From NCBI GenBank assembly GCA_022510815.1, contig JAFLST010000027.1:1-38123 (forward strand): a stretch of 38,123 bases of DNA. Direction: 5' to 3'. A model generated the notes under the pieces. It saw nothing but the letters and a program-made list of their open reading frames with translations, did no database searches and had not been told where the DNA came from. Shown in pieces: positions 31,205 to 38,123 of this stretch. The position numbers were made by a program, and so were the translations under genes. Positions within the stretch are counted from its first letter, which is position 1. The number at the start of each line of letters is the position of its first letter. The stretch comes from Christensenellaceae bacterium. GTDB taxonomy: Bacteria > Bacillota > Clostridia > Christensenellales > Aristaeellaceae.

Positions 31205-32326
31205 ATGCCGGAAGCGTTTGATCTCGAACGGTATCTGACCGGCGGTGTGGAGCAGATTGTCAAGGGTCTGGTGAAGGGCGCGGCGTTTCATCCGCGGGCA
31301 GGCCTGTTCATGGCGCAGTACGCGCTGGCCAGCAAGCGGGCGTCGGCCTTGCGGCAGGATGCGGAGGAGCGGGGCGAGCACATCCCGCCGTTCCTCATCG
31401 CCAGCATCACCAGCCTGTGCAACCTGCACTGCGCGGGGTGCTATGCCCGGTCGCTGGATACCTGCGTGGACGGCGTGCCCACGGAGCAGATGACAGGCGA
31501 CGATTGGCTGCGGGTCTTCACAGAGGCCCGGGAGCTGGGCATCGGGTTCATCCTGTTAGCGGGCGGCGAGCCGATGGTGCGGCGGGACGTGCTGGAGGCC
31601 GCCGGGCAGGTGCCGGAAATCCTTTTCCCCATCTTCACCAACGGTACGCTGATGACCGGTGACATGCTCAATCTGCTGGAGCGCAGGCGGAACCTTGCGC
31701 CGGTGATGAGCATTGAAGGCGGCGAAACGGAGACCGACCGCCGGCGCGGCAAGGGCGTCTGGGCGCAGGTCAGCGAGGCCATGGCGCAGATGAGGCGCAG
31801 GCATATCCTCTTTGGCGCGTCGGTGACGGTGACCACAGAGAATCTGGCGGAGGTCACTTCGGAGGCTTTCCTGCGCGGCATTGCCGGGATGGGCTGCAAG
31901 GCGGTCGTCTTTGTGGAATATGTCCCCACCGAGGACGGCACGGACAGCCTCGCGCTGGACGATGCGGGCAGAGAGACCCTCGCGCGGAAGCTGGACCTGC
32001 TCCGGCAGCAGGAAGATCTGCCGCTGATGATTTCCTTCCCCGGTGATGAAAAGAACTCCGGCGGCTGTCTCGCGGCGGGGCGCGGGTTCTTCCACATCAA
32101 TTCCCATGGCGGCGCGGAGCCCTGTCCCTTCTCGCCCTACTCGGACTTCAACGTGAAGGAGCACTCCCTGCGGGAAGCTCTGCAGTCGAAGCTCTTCCGG
32201 GCGCTGCGGGACGAGGGCCTGCTCATGGAGGAGCATGACGGCGGCTGCGTGCTGTTCCGGCAGCGGCGGCAGGTGGAGGCGCTGCTTGGCGCGGTGACAC
32301 AGAAAAGCGAAAAGGAGATATCGTGA
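31205..32326 (+). CDS. Radical SAM protein of unassigned function
   Basis: A 373-residue radical SAM protein with the CNLHCAGC motif (Cys72, 76, 79) and the following GGEPMVRRDVL, FTNGTLMTG and MSIEGGETETDRRRG stretches of the SAM-binding barrel. The C-terminal part has a short SPASM-like group of cysteines (GGCLAAGRGFFHINSHGG, then EPCPFSPYSD, and GGCVLFRQ). The first ~60 residues are a helical region. The function is not known. It lies between glutathione peroxidase and a flavin-binding-type protein and shares an OhrR-linked promoter, so a role in peroxide or thiol metabolism, or in modifying a small molecule made under such stress, is plausible but unproven. Confidence 0.88.
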   Translation: MPEAFDLERYLTGGVEQIVKGLVKGAAFHPRAGLFMAQYALASKRASALRQDAEERGEHIPPFLIASITSLCNLHCAGCYARSLDTCVDGVPTEQMTGDDWLRVFTEARELGIGFILLAGGEPMVRRDVLEAAGQVPEILFPIFTNGTLMTGDMLNLLERRRNLAPVMSIEGGETETDRRRGKGVWAQVSEAMAQMRRRHILFGASVTVTTENLAEVTSEAFLRGIAGMGCKAVVFVEYVPTEDGTDSLALDDAGRETLARKLDLLRQQEDLPLMISFPGDEKNSGGCLAAGRGFFHINSHGGAEPCPFSPYSDFNVKEHSLREALQSKLFRALRDEGLLMEEHDGGCVLFRQRRQVEALLGAVTQKSEKEIS

Positions 32327-32718
32327 TGAACGAGGTCTATGAATTCCTCAAGAAGTGCGGAACCTACTATCTGGCGACGGCAGAGGGCGATCAGCCCCGG
32401 GTGCGGCCCTTCGTCACCATCGACCTGTTTGAGGGCAGGCTGTACATCCAGACGGGCAGGGTCAAGCCTGTGGCAAATCAGATGAAGAAGAATCCCAAGG
32501 TGGAGCTCTGCGCCATGAACGGAGGCGAGTGGATCCGCGTGACGGCTGAGGCGGTGCTGGATGAGCGCGTCGAGGCGCAGGAGCACATGCTGGCGGCGTA
32601 TCCGTCCCTGCAGGCGATGTACAGGCCCGGCGACGGCAACACTGAGGTGTACTGGCTGCGGAATGGCACCGCGCAGATCTGCTCCTTCGCGGCGGAGCCC
32701 AAGTCGGTTCAGTTTTGA
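32326..32718 (+). CDS. Pyridoxamine 5'-phosphate oxidase family protein
   Basis: A 130-residue split-barrel protein of the PNPOx-like superfamily. It starts MNEVYEFLKKCGTYYLATAE, followed by QPRVRPFVTIDLFEGRLYIQ, the usual flavin-binding strands. It is shorter than true pyridoxamine phosphate oxidase, so it is more likely a small FMN- or F420-type reductase or a haem-binding relative. Its ATG overlaps the stop of the radical SAM gene by one base, and AAGGAGA lies upstream. It belongs to the peroxidase operon. Confidence 0.85.
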   Translation: MNEVYEFLKKCGTYYLATAEGDQPRVRPFVTIDLFEGRLYIQTGRVKPVANQMKKNPKVELCAMNGGEWIRVTAEAVLDERVEAQEHMLAAYPSLQAMYRPGDGNTEVYWLRNGTAQICSFAAEPKSVQF

Positions 32719-32787
32719 CCTGCCGGCAAAGGTGTGATACAGTACAAGGGAAGGGACCGGATGAATCCGGCTGAGTGGAGGTCTTGC

Positions 32788-33237
32788 ATGGACAACCGTA
32801 CCTATGACGCGCTGAAGCTGGAAAATCAGCTCTGTTTTCCCCTGTATGCCTGCTCCCGGGAGATCATCCGGCAGTACAAGCCCTTTCTGGATGAGCTTCA
32901 GCTGACCTACACCCAGTATATCGTGATGATGGTACTCTGGGAGCGGCGCTCGGTCACGGTGAAGGAGCTGGGGGACTGCCTGTATCTGGACTCGGGCACG
33001 CTGACGCCGCTGCTCAAGAAGATGGAGGCGAAGGGGCTGCTGACCCGCGTCCGGTCGACGAAGGATGAGCGCAACCTTATCGTGACCATCACGGCAGCGG
33101 GCGAGGCGCTCAGGAAGCAGGCAATTCGTGTGCCCGCGCTGATGGCGCAATGCTCGCCGCTGGAGCCGCAGGAGGCCGCGACGCTTTATCGCCTCCTGTA
33201 TAAGCTGCTCAGGCAGGATCAGGCTCCGGGCGAATGA
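32788..33237 (+). CDS. OhrR-type MarR family regulator
   Basis: A 149-residue winged-helix regulator of the OhrR branch. The N-terminal LENQLCFPLYACSREIIRQY carries the peroxide-sensing Cys16 in the OhrR context, and LTYTQYIVMMVLWE and GTLTPLLKKMEAKGLLTRVR are the family's core and recognition helix. OhrR proteins repress peroxide-defence genes until their cysteine is oxidised by organic hydroperoxides. GGAGG lies 6 bases before the ATG. It is the fourth gene of an operon led by a peroxidase whose promoter bears an OhrR-like operator, so it probably represses its own operon. Confidence 0.92.
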   Translation: MDNRTYDALKLENQLCFPLYACSREIIRQYKPFLDELQLTYTQYIVMMVLWERRSVTVKELGDCLYLDSGTLTPLLKKMEAKGLLTRVRSTKDERNLIVTITAAGEALRKQAIRVPALMAQCSPLEPQEAATLYRLLYKLLRQDQAPGE

Positions 33238-33253
33238 ACCGGAGGGATATGCG

Positions 33254-33976
33254 ATGGAACTCAAGGATATGATCGGGCGGCGCAAGTCCGTCCGCAGCTA
33301 TGCAAGCGAACCGGTGACCGGAGAAACGCTGGCGGAGATCGAAGCCTTTATCGCGCGGATGAAGCCGCTGGACCCGAGTCTCCGCGTCGGCTGGGAGATC
33401 GTGCCGGGCAATAAGGTGAAGTGCATTCTGCCGTGGAAGGCGCCGCAGCTCGTTGCCATCTATGCCGGGGACGAGGAAGGCGCGCTGGAGAACGCGGGCT
33501 TCCTGTTCCAGCAGCTCGATCTGTATTTGCAGGGCCGGGGGATCGGCGCCTGCTGGCTGGGCATGGGCAAGCCGGAGCAGCAGCTTGCCGCAAAGGACGG
33601 CCTGCCCTTCTGCATACTGCTGGCCTTTGGCTATCCCACAGGCGAAGCGCTGCGGGATAGCATGGCGGAGTTCAAGCGCAAGGAGCTGGGAGAGATCGCG
33701 GACGAGCCTGACAGGCGGCTTGAGGCAGCCCGGCTCGCGCCCTCCAGCGTGAACAGCCAGCCGTGGTACTTTACCCATGAGGAGGGCGTAATCCATGTGT
33801 GGCGCGCGATTCGCGGCGGGCTGATGCGTAAGGCCTTTGAGAAGATGAACCGCATTGACATGGGCATCGCGCTCGCGCATCTCTACGCGGCAAATCCGGA
33901 AGGCTTCCGCTTCTTCAGGGCGGAGCAGCCGCCGGAATTAAAGGGATATGTTTATACGGGCAGCGTTGTCTTATAA
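33254..33976 (+). CDS. Nitroreductase family protein
   Basis: A 240-residue FMN-dependent reductase of the nitroreductase fold. RRKSVRSYASEPV is the N-terminal FMN phosphate motif. GRGIGACWLGMG is the helix-loop of the family, and SSVNSQPWYFTHEEG marks the C-terminal half. It probably reduces quinones or nitro compounds with NAD(P)H; the substrate is unknown. It follows the OhrR-type gene after 16 bases with GGAGG at the start and closes the five-gene operon before a terminator. An OhrR-controlled flavin reductase fits a peroxide-stress role. Confidence 0.88.
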   Translation: MELKDMIGRRKSVRSYASEPVTGETLAEIEAFIARMKPLDPSLRVGWEIVPGNKVKCILPWKAPQLVAIYAGDEEGALENAGFLFQQLDLYLQGRGIGACWLGMGKPEQQLAAKDGLPFCILLAFGYPTGEALRDSMAEFKRKELGEIADEPDRRLEAARLAPSSVNSQPWYFTHEEGVIHVWRAIRGGLMRKAFEKMNRIDMGIALAHLYAANPEGFRFFRAEQPPELKGYVYTGSVVL

Positions 33977-33981
33977 CATGC

Positions 33982-34011
33982 AAAAGCCCCTTTCGTCATG
34001 AAAGGGGTTTT
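33982..34011 (+). terminator. Terminator of the peroxidase operon
   Basis: CCCCTTTC (33987-33994) / GAAAGGGG (34000-34007) with flanking A and T runs, 6 bases after the nitroreductase stop. Confidence 0.92.
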
Positions 34012-34175
34012 GAATGTCCGGGTTTCTCTCTCCGCGGCGCGATGCGGCAGGCCGGAACGCTATGGGCAGCCGGATGGACAACAAAAACAGCGACGGGCTA
34101 AGGCTTTGCCCGCGTTGCCCTTATCAAACTGGCAAAGCACGCCTTCGCAGTCATGGGGCAATGCAACCAAATGTC

Positions 34176-34217
34176 AAAGAAAAGCCCGGATCGACAATTC
34201 ATCGTCCGGGCTTTTCT
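34176..34217 (-). terminator. Terminator of the FIST-GGDEF gene
   Basis: A long stem with arms AGAAAAGCCCGGA / TCCGGGCTTTTCT, and a T-rich tail on the minus strand. The stretch 34012-34175 to its left holds no recognisable gene. Confidence 0.88.
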
Positions 34218-34230
34218 TGCGAGAGGCGAA

Positions 34231-35997
34231 TTATTCATCCGTCTTCACTAATTGTACAGTGCGGTTTCTTCCGTTATATTTGGCAATGTACAGGGCCTTA
34301 TCCACCCTTGTATAAAGCGTGTCGGCAGTTTCGCCCTTCACCGCCTGCGTCACGCCAAGGCTCACCGTTTGGCAACCGGCGGTTTCATAGGATATGGACG
34401 AAAACTCTGTCCGTATCCTTTCCGCGAGCTCCACGGCCCTTTCCATAGGAACGTTGGGCAGCATCACCATGAATTCCTCGCCGCCCCAACGGCCGACAGC
34501 GGAGGATTCCACCTCGCCGATCACCTTGCGGAGGACGTCGGAGATGGTCATGATCACGCGGTCGCCTTCCTTGTGACCATAGACATCGTTGACCCTCTTG
34601 AAGTTGTCAATATCCAGCATGATCAGGGACAGGTCGCAGGAGGTTTCCTTCTGCGCAAGCTCTTCCACATTGCTGCGAATTCTCTTCTCGATCTCCGCGC
34701 GGTTATACAGTTTGGTCAGACCGTCCGTAATGGAGGCGATCGCAAGCTCTGCGGTGGTGGTCTCGATGAAGGAGACAAAGCGCCGGATGAGCGGCAGTCT
34801 GTCGCTTTCAATGTTGTCCAGCTTGCTGTCAGAAATATTGACAATCTCGCTGTTCTTCGGCTCGCCCTCTCTCATGGCCGCAATGACCAGCGTAACATTG
34901 AAATTGAGCATATCGCCGCCGATGCGGATAAACTCGCCATGCGTGTAGAAGCCCGCCGTGGGCGCTACGCTGCGGAACAGGATCGTCTCATCGCTGATGT
35001 TCTCGTCACCCCAGAAGGCTCTCCGGGCCGCGCAGGAAAAGGTCTGGATGATCTCCGGCTGGAAATTGGCAATGTTTTGGCCGTCGTGCCGGATGCTGCT
35101 GAGAATGGTCGCGGGATCACCGTAAGCAAGCCGGACGGTGGCATTTTCCACCATGTCGGAGGACATCACAAGGGAGTCGTCGTCATTCACGGCGAGGGGG
35201 CAGCGCAGCAGGTCAATGCCGCTGTGATCCATAAAGAGCGGAAATTCCAAGGTGTTGGAAAAGAATTTGTCTGATCGCCTGATGCTCAAGAACTTCTGAT
35301 AGACGTTAAACGCAGGCTCCCCGTTCAGCTCATACAGGATCTCCTTGTCCGCCTTCGTGACGGTGAATCGCCTCGTCAGCGGCTTCCAGCCGGAAATGAA
35401 CGTGCTGTATACATGGAAGTCGCTGCCGCCCAGAAGCAGGAAAACGATGCCATGCTCCAGGAAACCGTTTCCCTTTGAAAAGACTGCCGCTGTTTCATCG
35501 TCCATGTCAGGGTTGAAAGCGCCGCCGCCGAATACCTGAATGTCACTTCTCAGGCTGGTCATTTCGTCGCAGAACTCCCGCATGGACATATCCATGATCG
35601 TGGCGTGCATTTCCACCGCGCCTACCCATGGGTTGGCGTCGCAATACTCCTTCAGTACGCGTACATCTTCCTTCACGTTTTCCTCGAGGAAAGGGAATTG
35701 CAGCACCTTGATCTGCGTGGTTTCACGCTCAAAAACGGTGCATGTGAGAATGATGTTCGCGTCCGTCAGAGCGCCGTCGATAATGTTCGCGTTCGAGGTG
35801 CAGCCCAGATAGAGGGCGTCGGGCATCTTCTCGTCCAGCAGATCGCAGACGTGCCGGATATGCCCCAGATCCATATCATCTGAGTAAATCCTGAACAATG
35901 TGGCATAGGCCGCGTTCTCCGCGCGCCATTGTTCAATTTTTCCCAAATCCTCGCAGAATGTCCAGTCATTCTTGTACACGATCTGAAACTGCTTCAT
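34231..35997 (-). CDS. FIST-domain diguanylate cyclase
   Basis: A 588-residue soluble protein that should make cyclic di-GMP. The N-terminal FIST and FIST_C sensor regions (about residues 30-380; LYLGCTSNANIIDGALTDAN, VFGGGAFNPDMDDETAAVF) may bind small ligands such as amino acids. The GGDEF domain has DGLTKLYNRAEIEKRI, LDIDNFKRVND and the catalytic GGEEF loop (505-509), so it should be active. An inhibitory RxxD site before the loop is not seen. The start at 35997 follows GGAGG; the longer frame upstream runs through the promoter. It is divergent from an EAL phosphodiesterase, giving a synthesis-and-breakdown pair. Confidence 0.9.
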   Translation of the reverse strand: MKQFQIVYKNDWTFCEDLGKIEQWRAENAAYATLFRIYSDDMDLGHIRHVCDLLDEKMPDALYLGCTSNANIIDGALTDANIILTCTVFERETTQIKVLQFPFLEENVKEDVRVLKEYCDANPWVGAVEMHATIMDMSMREFCDEMTSLRSDIQVFGGGAFNPDMDDETAAVFSKGNGFLEHGIVFLLLGGSDFHVYSTFISGWKPLTRRFTVTKADKEILYELNGEPAFNVYQKFLSIRRSDKFFSNTLEFPLFMDHSGIDLLRCPLAVNDDDSLVMSSDMVENATVRLAYGDPATILSSIRHDGQNIANFQPEIIQTFSCAARRAFWGDENISDETILFRSVAPTAGFYTHGEFIRIGGDMLNFNVTLVIAAMREGEPKNSEIVNISDSKLDNIESDRLPLIRRFVSFIETTTAELAIASITDGLTKLYNRAEIEKRIRSNVEELAQKETSCDLSLIMLDIDNFKRVNDVYGHKEGDRVIMTISDVLRKVIGEVESSAVGRWGGEEFMVMLPNVPMERAVELAERIRTEFSSISYETAGCQTVSLGVTQAVKGETADTLYTRVDKALYIAKYNGRNRTVQLVKTDE

Positions 35998-36063
35998 GCC
36001 AATCCGCCTCCATATGGAAAACCCATATACTTCCAATTCATCAATACAAACTAAATCATAGTC

Positions 36064-36092
36064 ATTATAACCGCCTGAAACCAGATTTGCAA
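36064..36092 (-). promoter_or_regulatory. Promoter of the FIST-GGDEF gene
   Basis: On the minus strand TTGCAA (36092-36087), 17 bases, TATAAT (36069-36064). No cyclic-di-GMP riboswitch was recognised in the short leader. Confidence 0.75.
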
Positions 36093-36201
36093 GAGGGAAT
36101 ATCCATCGGCCGGCATTTTGCCGGGCACGCGATGCCATGGGCATGCGCCTGTGAAAACAGGATTTTCACAAAGGGCGCTGAGAGAATCGGTCGAATAGTG
36201 C

Positions 36202-36230
36202 TTGCATTATTGGCGCGCTATGTGTATACT
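36202..36230 (+). promoter_or_regulatory. Promoter of the EAL gene
   Basis: TTGCAT (36202-36207), 17 bases, TATACT (36225-36230), about 57 bases before the ATG. Confidence 0.75.
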
Positions 36231-36286
36231 AAAACAGTTAAAGACACAATGAGTGCGGCTGGCGCTGCTTGGGAGAAGACGAACGG

Positions 36287-38123
36287 ATGAACATTAACGT
36301 ACAGTGCTGCGGTATCGTATTGCTGCTATGGATCATTTTCCTGTATAATCGCAGTCGGCGGCTGCCGCTGAGCTCGAACAAGGCATTTCGGAACAGCCTG
36401 TATGCGACGCTGGCCAGCCTGCTGCTGGATGCGGCGTCCATCTTCGGAATCGTATACGGGGATCGGCTGCCGGCGGGGGTTCCGGAGTTTATCTGCAAGA
36501 CGTATGTTGCCTCGCTGCTGCTGGTCGCCATGATGGCCGTGTCCTATGTGTTTACCAGCGTGATGTATCATCTGCCGTCCTATAAGCGGACCATGTTGGG
36601 CACCTCGATCATTGGCACGCTGGAGATCATCCTGATCTACCTTCTGCCCATCACCATCCACTATGATCCGGTCAATAATCTGTCGTGGACCAGCGGGCCC
36701 AGCACCATGGTGACCTATGTCGGCGTGGGTACATTAATCATATTCAACCTGATTCAGATTCACAATTACAGAAAGCATATTTACGACCGGCAGCGCAAGA
36801 TCGTGACCATTTGGATGTACATGTGGGTTGCGGCGGCTCTGATTCAGTTTTTTAACAACGAGCTGCTGGTGGTGGGCTATGCCGCCGCCCTGAGCATCAT
36901 GCTGGTGTTTATTCAGTTCGAGAACCCGGAGCTGTATCTGGACCGCAATACCGGCCTGTTCAACGTCGTTGCCTATAAACGCTATGTGGAGCAGCTCTAC
37001 AGCAGGGGAAAGGCATTCTCTGTGGTGGGCATCAGCTTCGCTGAGACGCCGTGGCAGGACGACCTGCAGCCAGCCCACAGCGTCGAGGAATCCCAGCAAC
37101 TCTACAACGCCTTTTTGAAGATTCCGGGCGCCTATGTGTTCAAGATTCAGGACAATGAGATTATGCTGGTTTTCCCCAAGCTGGATTCGGCAAAATACGC
37201 ATGGGGGATCGTAAACTCCCAGCAGCATATGCCGAATATCGACGCGCTGCCCAGCCGTCCCTCCATCTACTATGTGCCTGACCCCCGCTGCGTCAATTCC
37301 CCCAGAGAAATCCTTGAGCTTCTTCGGTATGTCGGCATGCGGAAGAGCAATTCTCAGGAGGAGCTGTTCCACACCATCGACAGCGCCATGGTGGAGCAGA
37401 TTCTTGCGGATCGCGCCACAGCGCAGATGATCCGGGACGCTCTGGTCGAGGATCGGGTGGTGGTCTATTACCAGCCTATTTATTCTGTGAGTCAGAAGCG
37501 CTTTACGAGCGCCGAAGCCTTGGTACGCATCGTGGATCAGGAGGGCAAACTGGTGCCTCCGGGCGCTTTCATTCAGGTGGCGGAGGACAACGGCCTGATC
37601 ATCGACATCGGCAGGCGTGTGCTTGAGAAGGCGTGCCAGTTTTACCAGAGCAATGGTCTGGAGAGCTACGGGCTGGAGTACATCGAAGTGAATCTGTCCG
37701 TGGCGCAGTGTGCGGACGCCAAGCTGTCGGAGGACTATATCGGCGTCATGGAGAACGCCCGCATTGAACCCCGGCATATCAATCTGGAGATCACGGAGTC
37801 GACCTCCGCGCGGCAGAAGCAAACGCTGATTTCCCATATGGAGCGGATGATCAGCCGCGGCGTCAATTTCTCGCTGGACGATTTCGGTTCAGGGGCGTCG
37901 AACCTTAATTATATCTTGGATATGCCGGTGCAGATCGTCAAGTTTGACAAGGAGATGATTCAGGCATATTTCTCCAGCGGCAAGGCGAAATATGTAATGG
38001 ACGCAGCCATGCACATGATTCACGGAATGGGATTGGAGATCGTGGCAGAGGGCGTCGAGACGGAAGAACAGTATCGCAAGATGGAAGAGATCAAAATCAA
38101 CTATATTCAGGGCTTCTACTTCT
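36287..38123 (+). CDS. Membrane EAL-domain cyclic-di-GMP phosphodiesterase (3' end outside window)
   Basis: At least 612 residues; the frame is open to the window edge. The N-terminal ~210 residues hold six or seven membrane segments. A degenerate GGDEF domain follows (LDRNTGLFNVVAYKRYVEQL is recognisable, but the GGDEF loop is replaced by FKIQDNEIMLVF), so it should not make cyclic di-GMP. The EAL domain has AEALVRI, VNLSV, LEITES, LDDFGSG, VKFDKEM, AEGVETEEQ and QGFYF, the metal and catalytic residues of active phosphodiesterases. It should degrade cyclic di-GMP at the membrane. It is divergent from the FIST-GGDEF cyclase. The start follows a weak GGAGAAG site. Confidence 0.9.
   Translation, partial: MNINVQCCGIVLLLWIIFLYNRSRRLPLSSNKAFRNSLYATLASLLLDAASIFGIVYGDRLPAGVPEFICKTYVASLLLVAMMAVSYVFTSVMYHLPSYKRTMLGTSIIGTLEIILIYLLPITIHYDPVNNLSWTSGPSTMVTYVGVGTLIIFNLIQIHNYRKHIYDRQRKIVTIWMYMWVAAALIQFFNNELLVVGYAAALSIMLVFIQFENPELYLDRNTGLFNVVAYKRYVEQLYSRGKAFSVVGISFAETPWQDDLQPAHSVEESQQLYNAFLKIPGAYVFKIQDNEIMLVFPKLDSAKYAWGIVNSQQHMPNIDALPSRPSIYYVPDPRCVNSPREILELLRYVGMRKSNSQEELFHTIDSAMVEQILADRATAQMIRDALVEDRVVVYYQPIYSVSQKRFTSAEALVRIVDQEGKLVPPGAFIQVAEDNGLIIDIGRRVLEKACQFYQSNGLESYGLEYIEVNLSVAQCADAKLSEDYIGVMENARIEPRHINLEITESTSARQKQTLISHMERMISRGVNFSLDDFGSGASNLNYILDMPVQIVKFDKEMIQAYFSSGKAKYVMDAAMHMIHGMGLEIVAEGVETEEQYRKMEEIKINYIQGFYF

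Noticed and set aside
34012-34175. Possible cyclic-di-GMP riboswitch or remnant gene near the GGDEF gene
   Set aside because: Some GGCAAAGC-like pieces are present, but they lie downstream of the GGDEF gene and lack the rest of the GEMM consensus; no open frame has a recognisable product.
1-38123. tRNA, rRNA, CRISPR, insertion sequence or phage genes
   Set aside because: No tRNA-like cloverleaf with a GGTTCGAATCC-type arm, no regularly spaced repeats, and no transposase or phage protein was recognised in either strand.

Overview
This 38 kb window looks like chromosome from a high-GC, spore-forming member of the Clostridia. The signs are a sigma-G sporulation factor behind a sigma-G/F-type promoter, a SCIFF peptide with its radical SAM maturase (a Clostridia hallmark), a single-chain pyruvate:ferredoxin oxidoreductase, strong AGGAGG ribosome sites, and TTGACA-N17-TATAAT promoters before many genes. 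The genus cannot be fixed from the sequence. Gene density is high, strands alternate, and there is no phage, insertion sequence, rRNA, tRNA or CRISPR array.

Left part (1-9733): the end of the PFOR gene; an ECF sigma factor overlapping its membrane anti-sigma-like partner; L-asparaginase divergent from a membrane-anchored glycerophosphodiester phosphodiesterase; greA-lysS; an AT-rich orphan with a possible C39-like cysteine-protease fold, probably acquired; and an MgtC/SapB membrane protein.

Middle-left (9734-17578): a three-gene minus-strand ABC importer of the ferric iron/polyamine/phosphonate class. Its binding protein lacks a lipobox, its fused permease carries an extra ~200-residue extracytoplasmic region, and a terminator-like hairpin lies between the two. 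Then come a GNAT acetyltransferase, a DUF3788-DUF3795 fusion, a membrane-anchored unknown and a Dabb protein.

Middle (17579-24922): a second DUF3795 protein with a GyrI-like protein whose promoter is flanked by twin operator-like sites; the SCIFF maturase and its precursor, which has an extra cysteine and a long tail; an IbrB/IbrA-like pair (ParB-like plus PAPS-reductase-like); a secreted unknown with a cytidylate-kinase-like protein; and sigG.

Right part (24972-38123): a GH2 beta-galactosidase; a GNAT pseudogene that lost its acetyl-CoA loop; an HxlR regulator divergent from a flavoprotein; a MATE exporter; and a five-gene peroxide-linked operon (glutathione peroxidase, radical SAM protein, PNPOx-like protein, OhrR-type regulator, nitroreductase) with an OhrR-like operator over its promoter. 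The window ends with a divergent cyclic-di-GMP pair: a FIST-GGDEF cyclase and a membrane EAL phosphodiesterase cut by the window edge.

The most original features are the OhrR-linked operon with its unassigned radical SAM enzyme, the atypical SCIFF precursor, the IbrAB-like pair, the twin-operator promoter and the AT-rich orphan.
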